Source of the DNA: Bacteroides sp. M10
GTDB taxonomy: Bacteria > Bacteroidota > Bacteroidia > Bacteroidales > Bacteroidaceae
Assembly (NCBI RefSeq): GCF_014334015.1
Contig: NZ_CP060488.1
Span: 5,600,501-5,664,500, forward strand
DNA length: 64,000 nt
Direction: 5' to 3'
The stretch's first letter is position 1. Every line of letters begins with the position of its first letter. The position numbers were made by a program, and so were the translations under genes. This document shows, piece by piece, positions 1-7,897 of the stretch. The notes beneath the pieces are model-generated. The model had not been told where the DNA came from. It made no database searches and was given only the letters and a program-made list of their open reading frames with translations.

Positions 1-858
1 CACACTGGGAAGAGATAAGGATTGGGCAGAACGGATTTCATTCCTTGCCAATTCTGTCTGTGCGCGAAGCAGCCTCATCGCCGGATCATTTTCATACGCC
101 TGAACAATATAGTCATCATAGGACTGCAAAGCAACTGCCTGATAGAGAACGGTTGTATCCGGTTGTAACAACAAGTTCTCATCCTGCCCCAACAAGATAT
201 TGAGTTGCTGAGATACAAGCGCAATGCTATTTTCCGCTTCCTCCAAAGACAGTCGGTCATTAGTCAGCTGCATTTCGCTCCGCAATACATCATTATTGGT
301 AATCAGCCCCTCTTTTTTCATTCGCCGGATATCGCGTAACCGGAGTTCCGACTCTTCAATATTCCGTGTCAGTATCTCATGCTGCTTAAACAGACTAAAC
401 AAGTTCATATACTGATTGAGTAACCGTAACTTTATTTCCGCCTCATCGGTCAACGTTTGTAGTTCGGCAACTTGCTTTTCTATATCCGCTTTATGAATGG
501 CACTTCGGATTTTACCACCCTGATAGAGAGGCTGTGCCAGATCAATCGCATAATTTTGTGACCAGTCCGGCGCTTCCGGGTATGAAGGATCGGATAATCC
601 CCGTTCCCAAACAACAGGCTGCCCTACAAATCCCCCTTTCAGTCCGATCTGCAGTTCCGGTAACTGTGCAGACCGTGCGGTCCGTATCCGCTCCTGTGCC
701 ATAGATTCTTTCATTACATCCGCCTGAAGTTGCAGACTATGCTGTACTCCCCGTTCAAAAAGCTGATCGATAGTGAGAAACAAAGAATCGGTTTGTGCAT
801 TTATGGATTGAACAGCCAAAAACAGGCTAGATAAAACCGCCCCATACTTCTTATACAT
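1..858 (-). CDS. TolC-family outer membrane efflux protein (3' end outside window)
   Basis: Reading leftward from ATG at 858 the frame stays open to the window edge, giving about 286 residues. It starts with a signal peptide (MYKKYGAVLSSLFLAVQ, then SINAQ) and continues with long amphipathic helices of the outer-membrane efflux porin family, including QPLYQGGKI near residue 98 and helix-rich stretches such as EAEIKLRLLNQYMNLFSLF. Members form trimeric outer-membrane channels for tripartite pumps. The start overlaps the end of the marR gene by 8 bp, so the two are translationally coupled. The usual next genes (periplasmic adaptor, inner-membrane pump) would lie to the left, outside the window. 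The family is clear; the substrate is unknown. Confidence 0.9.
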   Translation of the reverse strand, partial: MYKKYGAVLSSLFLAVQSINAQTDSLFLTIDQLFERGVQHSLQLQADVMKESMAQERIRTARSAQLPELQIGLKGGFVGQPVVWERGLSDPSYPEAPDWSQNYAIDLAQPLYQGGKIRSAIHKADIEKQVAELQTLTDEAEIKLRLLNQYMNLFSLFKQHEILTRNIEESELRLRDIRRMKKEGLITNNDVLRSEMQLTNDRLSLEEAENSIALVSQQLNILLGQDENLLLQPDTTVLYQAVALQSYDDYIVQAYENDPAMRLLRAQTELARNEIRSAQSLSLPSV

Positions 859-1291
859 TTTCAAGTACATCGCATACACTCTTTAATTCAGACAACATAG
901 TTTCAATGCTCTCTATACCAACAATCTTTTCTGCGTATACATAGACCTGATCGAGAATCGGACGAATCTGTTCTTTAAATTCTTCTCCTTCGGGAGTCAG
1001 GAACACCAGTTTATTACGACGGTCGGCAGGATCTTCTTTCCGGTGAACATACCCTTTCTTTTCCAGATTATTCATCAAATTGGTGAGACATGCCTTATCT
1101 TTTGCAATGCGTTCCGCCAATATCTGCTGACTAATTCCCTGCTCATGCCATAAACTACTCAATACCTGAAGCATCTCAAACGTAATACCCGCATTATTTT
1201 TTCTCAATGTCCGTTGCATAGACCGGCGGAAAGCCATACGGGTACGAACAATCTGCAACATGAGTTCTCTAAACTCTGCTCCTTCTCTCAT
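851..1291 (-). CDS. MarR-family transcriptional repressor of the efflux operon
   Basis: A 146-residue protein of normal MarR length. The winged helix runs from about residue 35 to 105, with the recognition region around RIAKDKACLTNLMNNLEKKGYVHR and the wing motif DPADRRNKLVFLTPEG. MarR proteins are dimeric repressors released by small aromatic ligands or drugs. It is first in an operon with the TolC-type porin (8 bp overlap), the usual self-regulated efflux arrangement. A perfect 22-bp palindrome lies over the -33 box of its own promoter, which supports autorepression. The ligand cannot be read from the sequence. Confidence 0.93.
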   Translation of the reverse strand: MREGAEFRELMLQIVRTRMAFRRSMQRTLRKNNAGITFEMLQVLSSLWHEQGISQQILAERIAKDKACLTNLMNNLEKKGYVHRKEDPADRRNKLVFLTPEGEEFKEQIRPILDQVYVYAEKIVGIESIETMLSELKSVCDVLENV

Positions 1292-1326
1292 TTTCTATTC
1301 TCTTTTTACCTGTTTCGTTTCGGCGG

Positions 1327-1358
1327 CAAAGTTAGGTATTTCCTTCGGATTAGTCAAA
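1327..1358 (-). promoter_or_regulatory. marR-tolC promoter
   Basis: On the minus strand TTTG (1355-1358), a 20-nt spacer and TAACTTTG (1327-1334) match the Bacteroides -33/-7 consensus exactly. Transcription would start around 1320, about 30 nt before the marR ATG. Confidence 0.75.
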
Positions 1359-1370
1359 CGTTTGACTAAT
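1349..1370. promoter_or_regulatory. Perfect 22-bp palindrome, candidate MarR operator
   Basis: ATTAGTCAAAC is followed directly by its exact reverse complement GTTTGACTAAT. The palindrome covers the -33 box of the marR promoter, so a dimer bound here would block RNA polymerase. Size and symmetry fit MarR operators. Confidence 0.7.
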
Positions 1371-1492
1371 TTCATTTTCAAACCCTCTTTATCTAATTTC
1401 TGGCTATTCGTTCATTCACGCATTAAACAACTATATATGAACGCTTTATCATACCATTCAAATATTTACCATTAAAATATTCAGGCAAAAAG

Positions 1493-1524
1493 TTTGTTCA
1501 TCTGAAATCTTTTATTTTACTTTG
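1493..1524 (+). promoter_or_regulatory. Promoter of the creD operon
   Basis: TTTG (1493-1496), a 20-nt spacer and TTACTTTG (1517-1524), one mismatch from TAnnTTTG. The predicted start near 1531 lies upstream of the ATG at 1546, which rules out the in-frame TTG at 1522 as the start of the first gene. Confidence 0.65.
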
Positions 1525-1545
1525 CACTACAAAGTACTTTTTTAT

Positions 1546-2145
1546 ATGAATAAAGATAAAGTATTAGAATCGGTAAATGAGATAAAAGAGTTGATGGAAA
1601 AGTCCTCCAAGTTTATCTCTCTAAGTGGTCTCGCTGCAATCATGGCGGGCATTTACGCATTAGCTGGCGCATACATCGCCACACAAGTTATCACCCCGGG
1701 CACACATTTAATGGTTGCTCTCGAACTAATGGCTATTATAGCCTCGCTCGTATTGGTAGCAGCTGCGGTCACCGCCTGCATCCTGTCCTATTATAAATCC
1801 AAGAAGACAGGACAGAAATTTTTCAGCCGCCTCACTTACCGGGCATTGTGGAACTTTTCTCTTCCGATGCTGACCGGAGGTGTTTTATGCATCTCCATCA
1901 TGATGCATGAGTATTATGACATCCTGGCTTCCGTCATGCTTTTATTTTACGGACTGGCACTGGCCAACGTATCCAAGTTCACTTACTCCAGTATCGTATG
2001 GTTAGGATATGCTTTCATTTGCCTGGGAGTCGTAGATTGTTTTTGGGAAGGTCATTCACTGCTGTTCTGGACCATCGGTTTTGGCGGTTTCCATATTCTT
2101 TATGGCATATTGTTCTATTTACACTACGAAAGAAAGAGATCATAA
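1546..2145 (+). CDS. Hypothetical inner-membrane protein with six predicted TM helices
   Basis: 199 residues from ATG 1546. A short basic and acidic N-terminus (MNKDKVLESVNEIKELMEKS) is followed by about six hydrophobic segments (roughly residues 27-47, 53-80, 100-118, 122-142, 146-165 and 172-192). I do not recognise a named family. It is directly followed, with no spacing, by a small winged-helix regulator and then creD, so the three form one operon. A role in envelope homeostasis with CreD is inference from position only. Confidence 0.8.
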   Translation: MNKDKVLESVNEIKELMEKSSKFISLSGLAAIMAGIYALAGAYIATQVITPGTHLMVALELMAIIASLVLVAAAVTACILSYYKSKKTGQKFFSRLTYRALWNFSLPMLTGGVLCISIMMHEYYDILASVMLLFYGLALANVSKFTYSSIVWLGYAFICLGVVDCFWEGHSLLFWTIGFGGFHILYGILFYLHYERKRS

Positions 2146-2442
2146 ATGATAGAAGCATTCCAATATATTAATAAAGCATTCGAAAGCAAGGTCCGGCTCG
2201 GTATCATGGCTATTCTGATGGTAAATGAGGAAGCCGACTTCAATTTTCTGAAAGAGCAGCTCTCTCTGACAGACGGCAATCTTGCCAGCCATACCCGTGC
2301 CCTGGAAGAACTGGGATATATCGTATGCAACAAAAGTTTTGTCGGACGAAAGCCACGAACTGTTTTTCAAGCAACCCCGCAAGGCAGAGAAGCTTTCAAA
2401 TCTCATATTGAAGCCTTAGAGAAATTTCTAAAATCAAAATAA
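2146..2442 (+). CDS. Small winged-helix transcriptional regulator (ArsR/MarR-like)
   Basis: 98 residues. The start codon touches the stop of the preceding membrane gene. The protein is a single winged helix: helices EADFNFLKEQLSLTDGNLASHTRALEEL (given here as landmarks at residues 28-55) and a wing at about 58-75 (GRKPRTVFQATPQGREAF). It resembles stand-alone winged-helix regulators that accompany membrane proteins in Bacteroidetes. It has no ligand-binding domain or obvious metal-binding cysteines. Probably controls its own operon. Confidence 0.85.
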   Translation: MIEAFQYINKAFESKVRLGIMAILMVNEEADFNFLKEQLSLTDGNLASHTRALEELGYIVCNKSFVGRKPRTVFQATPQGREAFKSHIEALEKFLKSK

Positions 2443-2468
2443 ATAATTCATCAAAACACTACTGGCTT

Positions 2469-3821
2469 ATGGACGGTTTCAATGAAAATTCAAATGAGCA
2501 ACAGGCGCAGCAACCTATGGGATGTCTCCACCGTTTCTCCAAAACAATCAAGGTTGTCATCATCGGGTTATTAATTCTTCTCCTGATGATACCGATGTTC
2601 ATGATTGAAAATCTTATTTCCGAACGGGGACGAACCCAGGAAGAAGCTATCGACGAGGTAAGTGAAAAATGGAGTCTGGCACAGACCATCACGGGCCCCT
2701 ACCTGAATCTCCAGTATCCGGTCGTCATTGAAAATAACGGCGAGAAGAAGGTTTCTATCAAAGACCTGATACTTTTTCCCGATGAGCTCATGGTCAGCGG
2801 GCAACTAAAGACTGAAATTCTGAAAAGAAGTATCTACGAGGTCAATGTATATCAATCGGAACTGACATTGAAAGGATCATTCAGTTCGGAAGAATTGAAA
2901 AAGAGCAGAATAGATATGGAACAGTTGCAGTTTGACAGGGCGGCTATTTGCCTGAATATGACCGATATGCGGGGTATCAGCGAACAAATCAGCATCACTT
3001 TGGGAGATTCTGTTTATATATTCGAACCGGGTATGGACAACAGAGGAATAGATAACACCGGAGTTCATGCAATCGCAAACTTATCGGAGTTGAAACAGAA
3101 TAAAAAACTACCTTATGAAATAAAAATCAAACTGAAAGGTTCGCAGTCACTCAACTTTATTCCATTGGGTAAAACAACCCGTGTAGATCTGAAAGCCAAC
3201 TGGAATACGCCTAGCTTCACCGGTAACTATCTGCCTAATAACCGCAACATTACAGAGAAAGAATTCTCTGCACAATGGCAGGTTTTAAATTTGAACCGGA
3301 ATTACTCACAGGTGATGGTTGACTACAACAACTCGAACATCAAGGACATTGAGAACTCCAGTTTCGGCGTTAACTTCAAAATCCCGGTGGAACAGTACCA
3401 ACAGTCCATGCGTTCTGCAAAATATGCAATCCTGATTATCTTACTGACTTTCGGAGTGATTTTCTTCACCGAAATTATGAATAAGACCCGTATTCATGCC
3501 TTGCAGTATTTATTGGTAGGACTGGCACTCTGTCTATTCTACAGTTTGCTCCTCTCCTTCTCCGAACACATCGGATTCAATCCTGCCTATTTATTATCTT
3601 CTGCACTGACCATTACACTGGTAGGCGGATATATGTTCGGAATCACCAGGAAAAAGAAACCGTCATTAATCATGTCAGGACTATTAGGTATACTCTATAT
3701 CTATATATTTGTCCTTATCCAACTAGAGACTTTCGCATTATTGGCAGGCAGCTTAGGACTGTTTATTATACTGGCAATAGTGATGTATTTCTCAAAGAAA
3801 ATAGACTGGTTCAATGAATAA
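2469..3821 (+). CDS. creD: CreD-family inner membrane protein
   Basis: 450 residues. One TM segment near residues 28-50 follows a cytoplasmic N-terminus and precedes a large extracytoplasmic domain (about 50-315). Five closely packed TM helices follow (about 318-445). This layout, GPYLNLQYPVV early in the domain and the helix ALQYLLVGLALCLFYSLLLSF, is that of CreD/Cet (PF06123), an envelope protein of the CreBC regulon in E. coli linked to colicin E2 tolerance and beta-lactam response. No creBC pair is visible here; a winged-helix regulator precedes it instead. The biochemical function of CreD is not known. Confidence 0.93.
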   Translation: MDGFNENSNEQQAQQPMGCLHRFSKTIKVVIIGLLILLLMIPMFMIENLISERGRTQEEAIDEVSEKWSLAQTITGPYLNLQYPVVIENNGEKKVSIKDLILFPDELMVSGQLKTEILKRSIYEVNVYQSELTLKGSFSSEELKKSRIDMEQLQFDRAAICLNMTDMRGISEQISITLGDSVYIFEPGMDNRGIDNTGVHAIANLSELKQNKKLPYEIKIKLKGSQSLNFIPLGKTTRVDLKANWNTPSFTGNYLPNNRNITEKEFSAQWQVLNLNRNYSQVMVDYNNSNIKDIENSSFGVNFKIPVEQYQQSMRSAKYAILIILLTFGVIFFTEIMNKTRIHALQYLLVGLALCLFYSLLLSFSEHIGFNPAYLLSSALTITLVGGYMFGITRKKKPSLIMSGLLGILYIYIFVLIQLETFALLAGSLGLFIILAIVMYFSKKIDWFNE

Positions 3822-3875
3822 GAATATGCTTTTCAAAAGAGCGTCATTAGACTAATAATAAGTTATATCAACCTA

Positions 3876-3915
3876 TCATTAGCTTCGCACTTTGTTTGCG
3901 AAGCTAATGATAAAA
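3876..3915 (+). terminator. Stem-loop after creD
   Basis: A perfect 14-bp stem (TCATTAGCTTCGCA with its complement) closes a 7-nt loop at 3876-3910. It lies 55 bp after creD and just before the convergent RloAB genes. The T-run is weak on both strands, so it may act as a two-way end or an RNA stabiliser. Confidence 0.55.
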
Positions 3916-4032
3916 AATAGCAAATATCATCTTTTTCGAACATCATTAAAATTCTTAAACTACCGTATTTACATTATCCTTCAACTATTTCTTCAACAAA
4001 GAACAAAAGTATTAGCTAACAATTTCATCAAA

Positions 4033-4713
4033 TTACTTTTTACTCTTCGTTGGGTTTAAAGTTGGTAATATTTCACCAATAAATTTGTTAAATCTAGGTT
4101 CACCTATCTTCTCCATCAGAGCTTCTGCCAAAAGATAAACTTTCGTTTCTTTACTATCAGGAAAATAACTCTTTAAGTGAGAATCATTAGCTTTTGCATT
4201 TACTATTGCATCTTTCAACAATGGCAAGTATTTCAAATAAAAATAGCCACCTTTTTCTTGCTTATGCAATGCTTCTTTCACTTTTTGAGCTTTTGAACAA
4301 TCAATATCCTTCAAATCTTTCAGTTTATGATATAGCAACCATACCTCAAAACAGGGGTTACTTATTATAATATTCCAGTTTGGAAAATTATTACAATACT
4401 CTGCAAGTTCTTCAATCTGTTTTCTTGGCCAATTATCAACATCAATAACACACCACAAAGTATCATTATCTTTTTCAGAAAGCCCGACTTCTTCAATATA
4501 CCGCTGCACTCTTTCAAGCACTTTCTTTGGCGCCGAATCCCGTTTTCCGATTCTATTTTCAATAATATCGACTTTAATTCTATCAATCATACTAAAAGGG
4601 CGAAAATACTCCGGTTCCCTCTCTGTTCCTTCACAAGCTATTGCAAAAAGGCTGTAATCACGTGTCTTTTCTTGCTCTACATTTTTATCGTACCCTCTTA
4701 CTTTAAATCCCAT
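4033..4713 (-). CDS. rloB: RloB-family protein (putative effector of an ATPase-toxin defence pair)
   Basis: 226 residues. Family landmarks: EGTEREPEYFRPF (residues 30-42), CVIDVDNWPRKQIEEL (near 88-103) and ISNPCFEVWLLYHKLKDL (near 117-134), the last being the RloB signature (PF13707). The acidic E and DxD residues recall a TOPRIM-like metal site, but I cannot prove catalysis from sequence. RloB partners are found next to ATP-binding RloA proteins in restriction loci and in the lactococcal AbiL arrangement. The gene overlaps the upstream ATPase gene by 11 bp, so the two are co-translated. Base composition is more A/T-rich than in the flanking housekeeping genes, which fits horizontal transfer. 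Confidence 0.88.
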   Translation of the reverse strand: MGFKVRGYDKNVEQEKTRDYSLFAIACEGTEREPEYFRPFSMIDRIKVDIIENRIGKRDSAPKKVLERVQRYIEEVGLSEKDNDTLWCVIDVDNWPRKQIEELAEYCNNFPNWNIIISNPCFEVWLLYHKLKDLKDIDCSKAQKVKEALHKQEKGGYFYLKYLPLLKDAIVNAKANDSHLKSYFPDSKETKVYLLAEALMEKIGEPRFNKFIGEILPTLNPTKSKK

Positions 4714-6055
4714 TGTATTCCCAATTTAAGTCCTCCAATTTTGAAAGAAACGGTATCGCGCCAAAACGTCCGTTAAGGTAACCTTTTTCTATATCTAAAT
4801 CATTTCTTGGTTTAAAATCATTAAGGGTATACAAATGTGTACTTTGCACTTCCTTATCTTTTTCTGCAAACCATATTTCGTCTGCCCTGAAAATTTTGCA
4901 ATTCAATAAACCAGCTTCGTGCGTTGTAAAGATCAGTTGCCCCTTAATGTCATCGTCATCCATTATTTTTTTTACGAGAGTATGCAACAATGATGGATGT
5001 AAACTTCGATCTAGTTCATCAACGACATATGTCCTCTCTTTCTTAAGCATAGAATTGATCATTGGAACAAAGTCTAATAATCGTTGGGTTCCGTCTGATT
5101 CTTCATTTAACTCAAATGCCACTTCCTTTCCACTTATAGTTCGATTGGTAATCAAGCTCTTAATAACATATTTTCCTTCTTCCTTTGTAGCTGATACAGA
5201 ACGCCCTTTTCCACGAAATATCACGAACTTTTTTTCATCAATATCTTTCTTTATATCATCAATATCTTCATTCTCCGGCATTTTTTCTCTCTTAAAAAAA
5301 GTGTCAAAGTCCTCATTCTTCAAAGCAAGACTATCGATTCCTAAATCAAAAGAATGCAATAGTTTTTCCGAGAAGCATTTAAATTCATTATTAATATAAA
5401 TATTTGTAGCCAATGATATCGGTCTATAATTTGGATATATTATACATAAGTATTTTTTAAACCACTCACAAACATCGCCTATCTCGTCTATTTTAAGATT
5501 CTTATTTTTTGAAATCAACAATTCATCATTTTGAAGTAAATTGTCTTCCATCAAAGAAATCAGCATTTTACTCTCTTTTGTCATAAGAAACTTCTCATTC
5601 ATAGTAATCACTGGATGCTTCTTTTCTTCGGAATATTTTCTTTCAAAAATTTTTTTGGCATTTTTGATTCCTGTTTGATATAGCCATTCTTCCAAACAAA
5701 GTCCAGAATCAAAAATAACTCCATACGTATACACCTTATTTTTTATCGAAAATTCTATTTCATACGATATTGGCATCTTATCAGCATCTTTTGCTAATTT
5801 ATTCTTTACCTTACCTGCTCTTGCAGGAATCTTACCACTATTAACGAGGATTTGCAAACTATCAATAGCCCTAATCAGATTAGATTTTCCAGCCCCGTTA
5901 GCCCCATAGATAGCCGATGCTTTAAGTACATTCAAGTCCTTCTTAACCGAATACACATGTTCCTTATGACTTTTTAGCGATTTAGCAGCTAGCATATTAA
6001 ACTCCGTTTCTTCAAAAAAAGAAAGGAAGTTAGATACAATAAACCTTATCAACAT
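4703..6055 (-). CDS. rloA: RloA-type AAA/ABC-class ATPase
   Basis: 450 residues from ATG 6055. An ATG 17 codons further upstream is open, but its added residues (MRNFRFICSCNYINVK) look non-coding and the family starts at MLIRFIVSNFLSF. Walker A is GANGAGKS (residues 51-58). Walker B is TYVVDELDRSLHP (about 340-352), followed by the switch histidine in IFTTHEAGLLN. This is the AAA_15/AAA_21 SMC-like fold of OLD, RloA and AbiLi proteins, in which ATP hydrolysis is thought to hold or release a toxic partner. It lies upstream of, and overlaps, rloB. Confidence 0.9.
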   Translation of the reverse strand: MLIRFIVSNFLSFFEETEFNMLAAKSLKSHKEHVYSVKKDLNVLKASAIYGANGAGKSNLIRAIDSLQILVNSGKIPARAGKVKNKLAKDADKMPISYEIEFSIKNKVYTYGVIFDSGLCLEEWLYQTGIKNAKKIFERKYSEEKKHPVITMNEKFLMTKESKMLISLMEDNLLQNDELLISKNKNLKIDEIGDVCEWFKKYLCIIYPNYRPISLATNIYINNEFKCFSEKLLHSFDLGIDSLALKNEDFDTFFKREKMPENEDIDDIKKDIDEKKFVIFRGKGRSVSATKEEGKYVIKSLITNRTISGKEVAFELNEESDGTQRLLDFVPMINSMLKKERTYVVDELDRSLHPSLLHTLVKKIMDDDDIKGQLIFTTHEAGLLNCKIFRADEIWFAEKDKEVQSTHLYTLNDFKPRNDLDIEKGYLNGRFGAIPFLSKLEDLNWEYNGI

Positions 6056-6227
6056 ATGTTTTACATTTATATAGTTACAGCTACAAATAAAACGAAAATT
6101 TCTCATTAAATATCACTTTTCTGCATTTATTTCAAAAAACAATCATCAGACAAGAGGATTTATCGTTTATAAGTCACAAATAGTCTCGGAATTATTTAAC
6201 AAATAACCGGCTTTTCTTCTGAAACAC

Positions 6228-6258
6228 TTGACAAACGGCTTTTTATTTTGTATCTTTG
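6228..6258 (+). promoter_or_regulatory. Consensus promoter of an intergenic transcript
   Basis: TTG (6228-6230), a 20-nt spacer and TATCTTTG (6251-6258) match the Bacteroides consensus fully, yet no gene lies on the plus strand before 9801. Confidence 0.65.
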
Positions 6259-6264
6259 AGAAAA

Positions 6265-6395
6265 CAAAATCTATAAACGACATGAATATAACAAGAAAAA
6301 TAGATACATAAAAAGCTCTTAAACTGATCTTATTCAGGACCAATACAGATATATTATAGGGCAATGATTTGACGATCATTGCCCTATTTTGTTTG
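6265..6395 (+). ncRNA. Candidate small RNA of about 130 nt
   Basis: Bounded by a consensus promoter (7 nt upstream) and a strong intrinsic terminator. The only ORF starting with ATG inside is nine codons long (ATG near 6282), so a protein product is unlikely. It lies between the RloAB module and the dinB gene, transcribed away from rloA. I recognise no known RNA family. Sequence alone cannot show that it is expressed. Confidence 0.5.
6356..6395 (+). terminator. Intrinsic terminator of the candidate small RNA
   Basis: ATAGGGCAATGAT (6356-6368) pairs perfectly with 6375-6387 across a 6-nt loop, followed by TTTTGTTTG. Confidence 0.75.
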
Positions 6396-6465
6396 TATTT
6401 ATACACATAACTTTTTCTATGATCTCCCCAAACGACTAAAATAGTTTTTAATAAACTCTGATACC

Positions 6466-6500
6466 GTTTATAATAAACTACCCCAAAGTTTATTATAAAC
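6466..6500. repeat. 14-bp perfect inverted repeat
   Basis: GTTTATAATAAACT (6466-6479) and its exact complement (6487-6500) flank a 7-nt spacer. Each arm is itself nearly palindromic, and a degenerate third copy (AGTTTTTAATAAACT) lies at about 6443-6457. Looks like a protein-binding cluster or remnant element; function unknown. The rest of 6396-6624 shows nothing else. Confidence 0.55.
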
Positions 6501-6624
6501 CCAAATTGCGTTTATTAAGAATGTCTTCTTCGAATGTAAAAATAGAGAAATGCACTTTCATACAATAAAAGGATATAAATAAGCCGTTCATTCATACAGT
6601 AACATAAACGAACAAAGTTGTTTT

Positions 6625-7146
6625 TTATTTCATCCAAACGATTGGATACCCCAAGTTTCTTTTGACAGCTTCCATTTCCGCACTGTGCCACATTTCATGC
6701 TTAAAGCTCCACGACAATGCCTCATATTTAATTTCAGCAACAGGATGTTTAAACGGGAGGGGTTGCAAACACTCTGCCAAAACATCATCATTCAATATTC
6801 CCAGACTCTCGATACAGATCTGATGAACGATTTCCATTTGTTCTCTCAATTCAGCAACCGGAATCAAATCTTTCTCTATGGAACGATGCAATGTCCCCAT
6901 GCCATTAAATATTCTATTATATTTTTGGATAGGCACCCACTTTCCTACCCTTTCATTCACACCGGTAACAGCTGTCAACGTGTGGAAATTCTGCGAAACA
7001 AGCAGATGCCCCACTTGCCAGATAAAGTTAGAATCTGTTCCTTCAGGAATAACATACCACAAATCTTCCGGCAATTCAGACATCAAACGATTCACAAATG
7101 TGCGAGCTTCTATAATCTGCTCCTTCAAAAAATCAATTTTACTCAT
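6625..7146 (-). CDS. DinB-family protein (DUF664/DinB_2 fold)
   Basis: 173 residues, typical for the four-helix DinB/YfiT metal-binding family. The three expected histidines are in WQVGHLL (residue ~47), SFKHEMWHSAE (residues ~149 and 153). They bind a divalent metal in bacillithiol- or mycothiol-linked transferases; the substrate here is unknown. It lies downstream of an ECF sigma gene on the same strand, but 61 bp with an inverted repeat separate them. Confidence 0.85.
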   Translation of the reverse strand: MSKIDFLKEQIIEARTFVNRLMSELPEDLWYVIPEGTDSNFIWQVGHLLVSQNFHTLTAVTGVNERVGKWVPIQKYNRIFNGMGTLHRSIEKDLIPVAELREQMEIVHQICIESLGILNDDVLAECLQPLPFKHPVAEIKYEALSWSFKHEMWHSAEMEAVKRNLGYPIVWMK

Positions 7147-7177
7147 AACTATATGTTTTTAAATTATACATATAGTT
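7147..7177. repeat. Inverted repeat directly upstream of the dinB-like gene
   Basis: AACTATATG and CATATAGTT are separated by 13 A/T nt and abut the start codon. It could be an operator or an mRNA hairpin; no regulator is identifiable. Confidence 0.4.
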
Positions 7178-7207
7178 AGTGGAAAAGTAAATGAGCTTTG
7201 TGACAAC

Positions 7208-7888
7208 TTACTGCAAAAATTTCTCCCAATAATTTTTCCTTGGAAGTTCTTTTTCAAACTTCTTATATAAATCGGCAAGCCTCATCATTCGTTGTACTGT
7301 TGCATATTCCTTATCCATATCAATAGAATATACCGGTTTACAAATACGGCATTTACAAGCACCATCGGGATTATACAACGGACAAGTATCATTCATAAAA
7401 GCAGTGATTTTCTGAATGGAACGATTATAAATTTGCCGCACATTACTTTCTTTCAGTTCCATGATTTCGCTAATCTGCCGATAAGGCAACCCGACATTTT
7501 CTCTAAAGATAAAAATCAGACGGGCATCGTTATTCAGACAATGATTCAAAGCCGTGATACACCAGTCACATCTTTCTTTTATCCACTCCCGCTTCGCTTC
7601 TTCCCCACCCGAGTATTCGATTTCCGGCAACGCACGGAAATATTCAAATTCCAACATTCTCACCTGCCGTTCACATTCCGCATACCTGCTTATAGTGCGA
7701 CGAGCGATAGTATATATCCACGTAGAAAATTCCGAATCGCCTTTAAAGCTACTGATACTTTTGCAAAGTTCATACCACACTTCCTGCGCTGCTTCGCAAG
7801 CGATTTCTTTATTCTGAATCATCCGGTGAGCAATCGTGGAAATCATATTTCCATATTTTTTCACCAAATGATTGATATCCATTTCCAT
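7208..7888 (-). CDS. ECF sigma factor with a cysteine-bearing C-terminal extension
   Basis: 226 residues. Region 2 spans about residues 5-75 (EAAQEVWYELCKSISSFKG then FSTWIYTIARRTISRY), region 4 about 110-165 (LPYRQISEIMELKESNVRQIYNRSIQKI). After region 4 there are about 60 further residues containing CPLY...CKCRICKP (near 170-183), a CxCxxC cluster that could bind zinc or sense redox state, then a helical tail. Ordinary ECF factors end after region 4. No anti-sigma gene is adjacent; a GNAT gene lies 9 bp upstream on the same strand, suggesting co-transcription. Confidence 0.88.
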   Translation of the reverse strand: MEMDINHLVKKYGNMISTIAHRMIQNKEIACEAAQEVWYELCKSISSFKGDSEFSTWIYTIARRTISRYAECERQVRMLEFEYFRALPEIEYSGGEEAKREWIKERCDWCITALNHCLNNDARLIFIFRENVGLPYRQISEIMELKESNVRQIYNRSIQKITAFMNDTCPLYNPDGACKCRICKPVYSIDMDKEYATVQRMMRLADLYKKFEKELPRKNYWEKFLQ

Positions 7889-7897
7889 CGTTACACA

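Noticed and set aside
5990..6106. Longer start of the RloA-type ATPase at 6106
   Set aside because: The extra 17 residues do not resemble the family, which begins at the methionine encoded at 6055.
6167..6406. 79-codon ORF on the minus strand beside the RloA gene
   Set aside because: No family resemblance; it runs antisense through the consensus promoter and terminator of the candidate small RNA, and its C-terminal part has a random composition.
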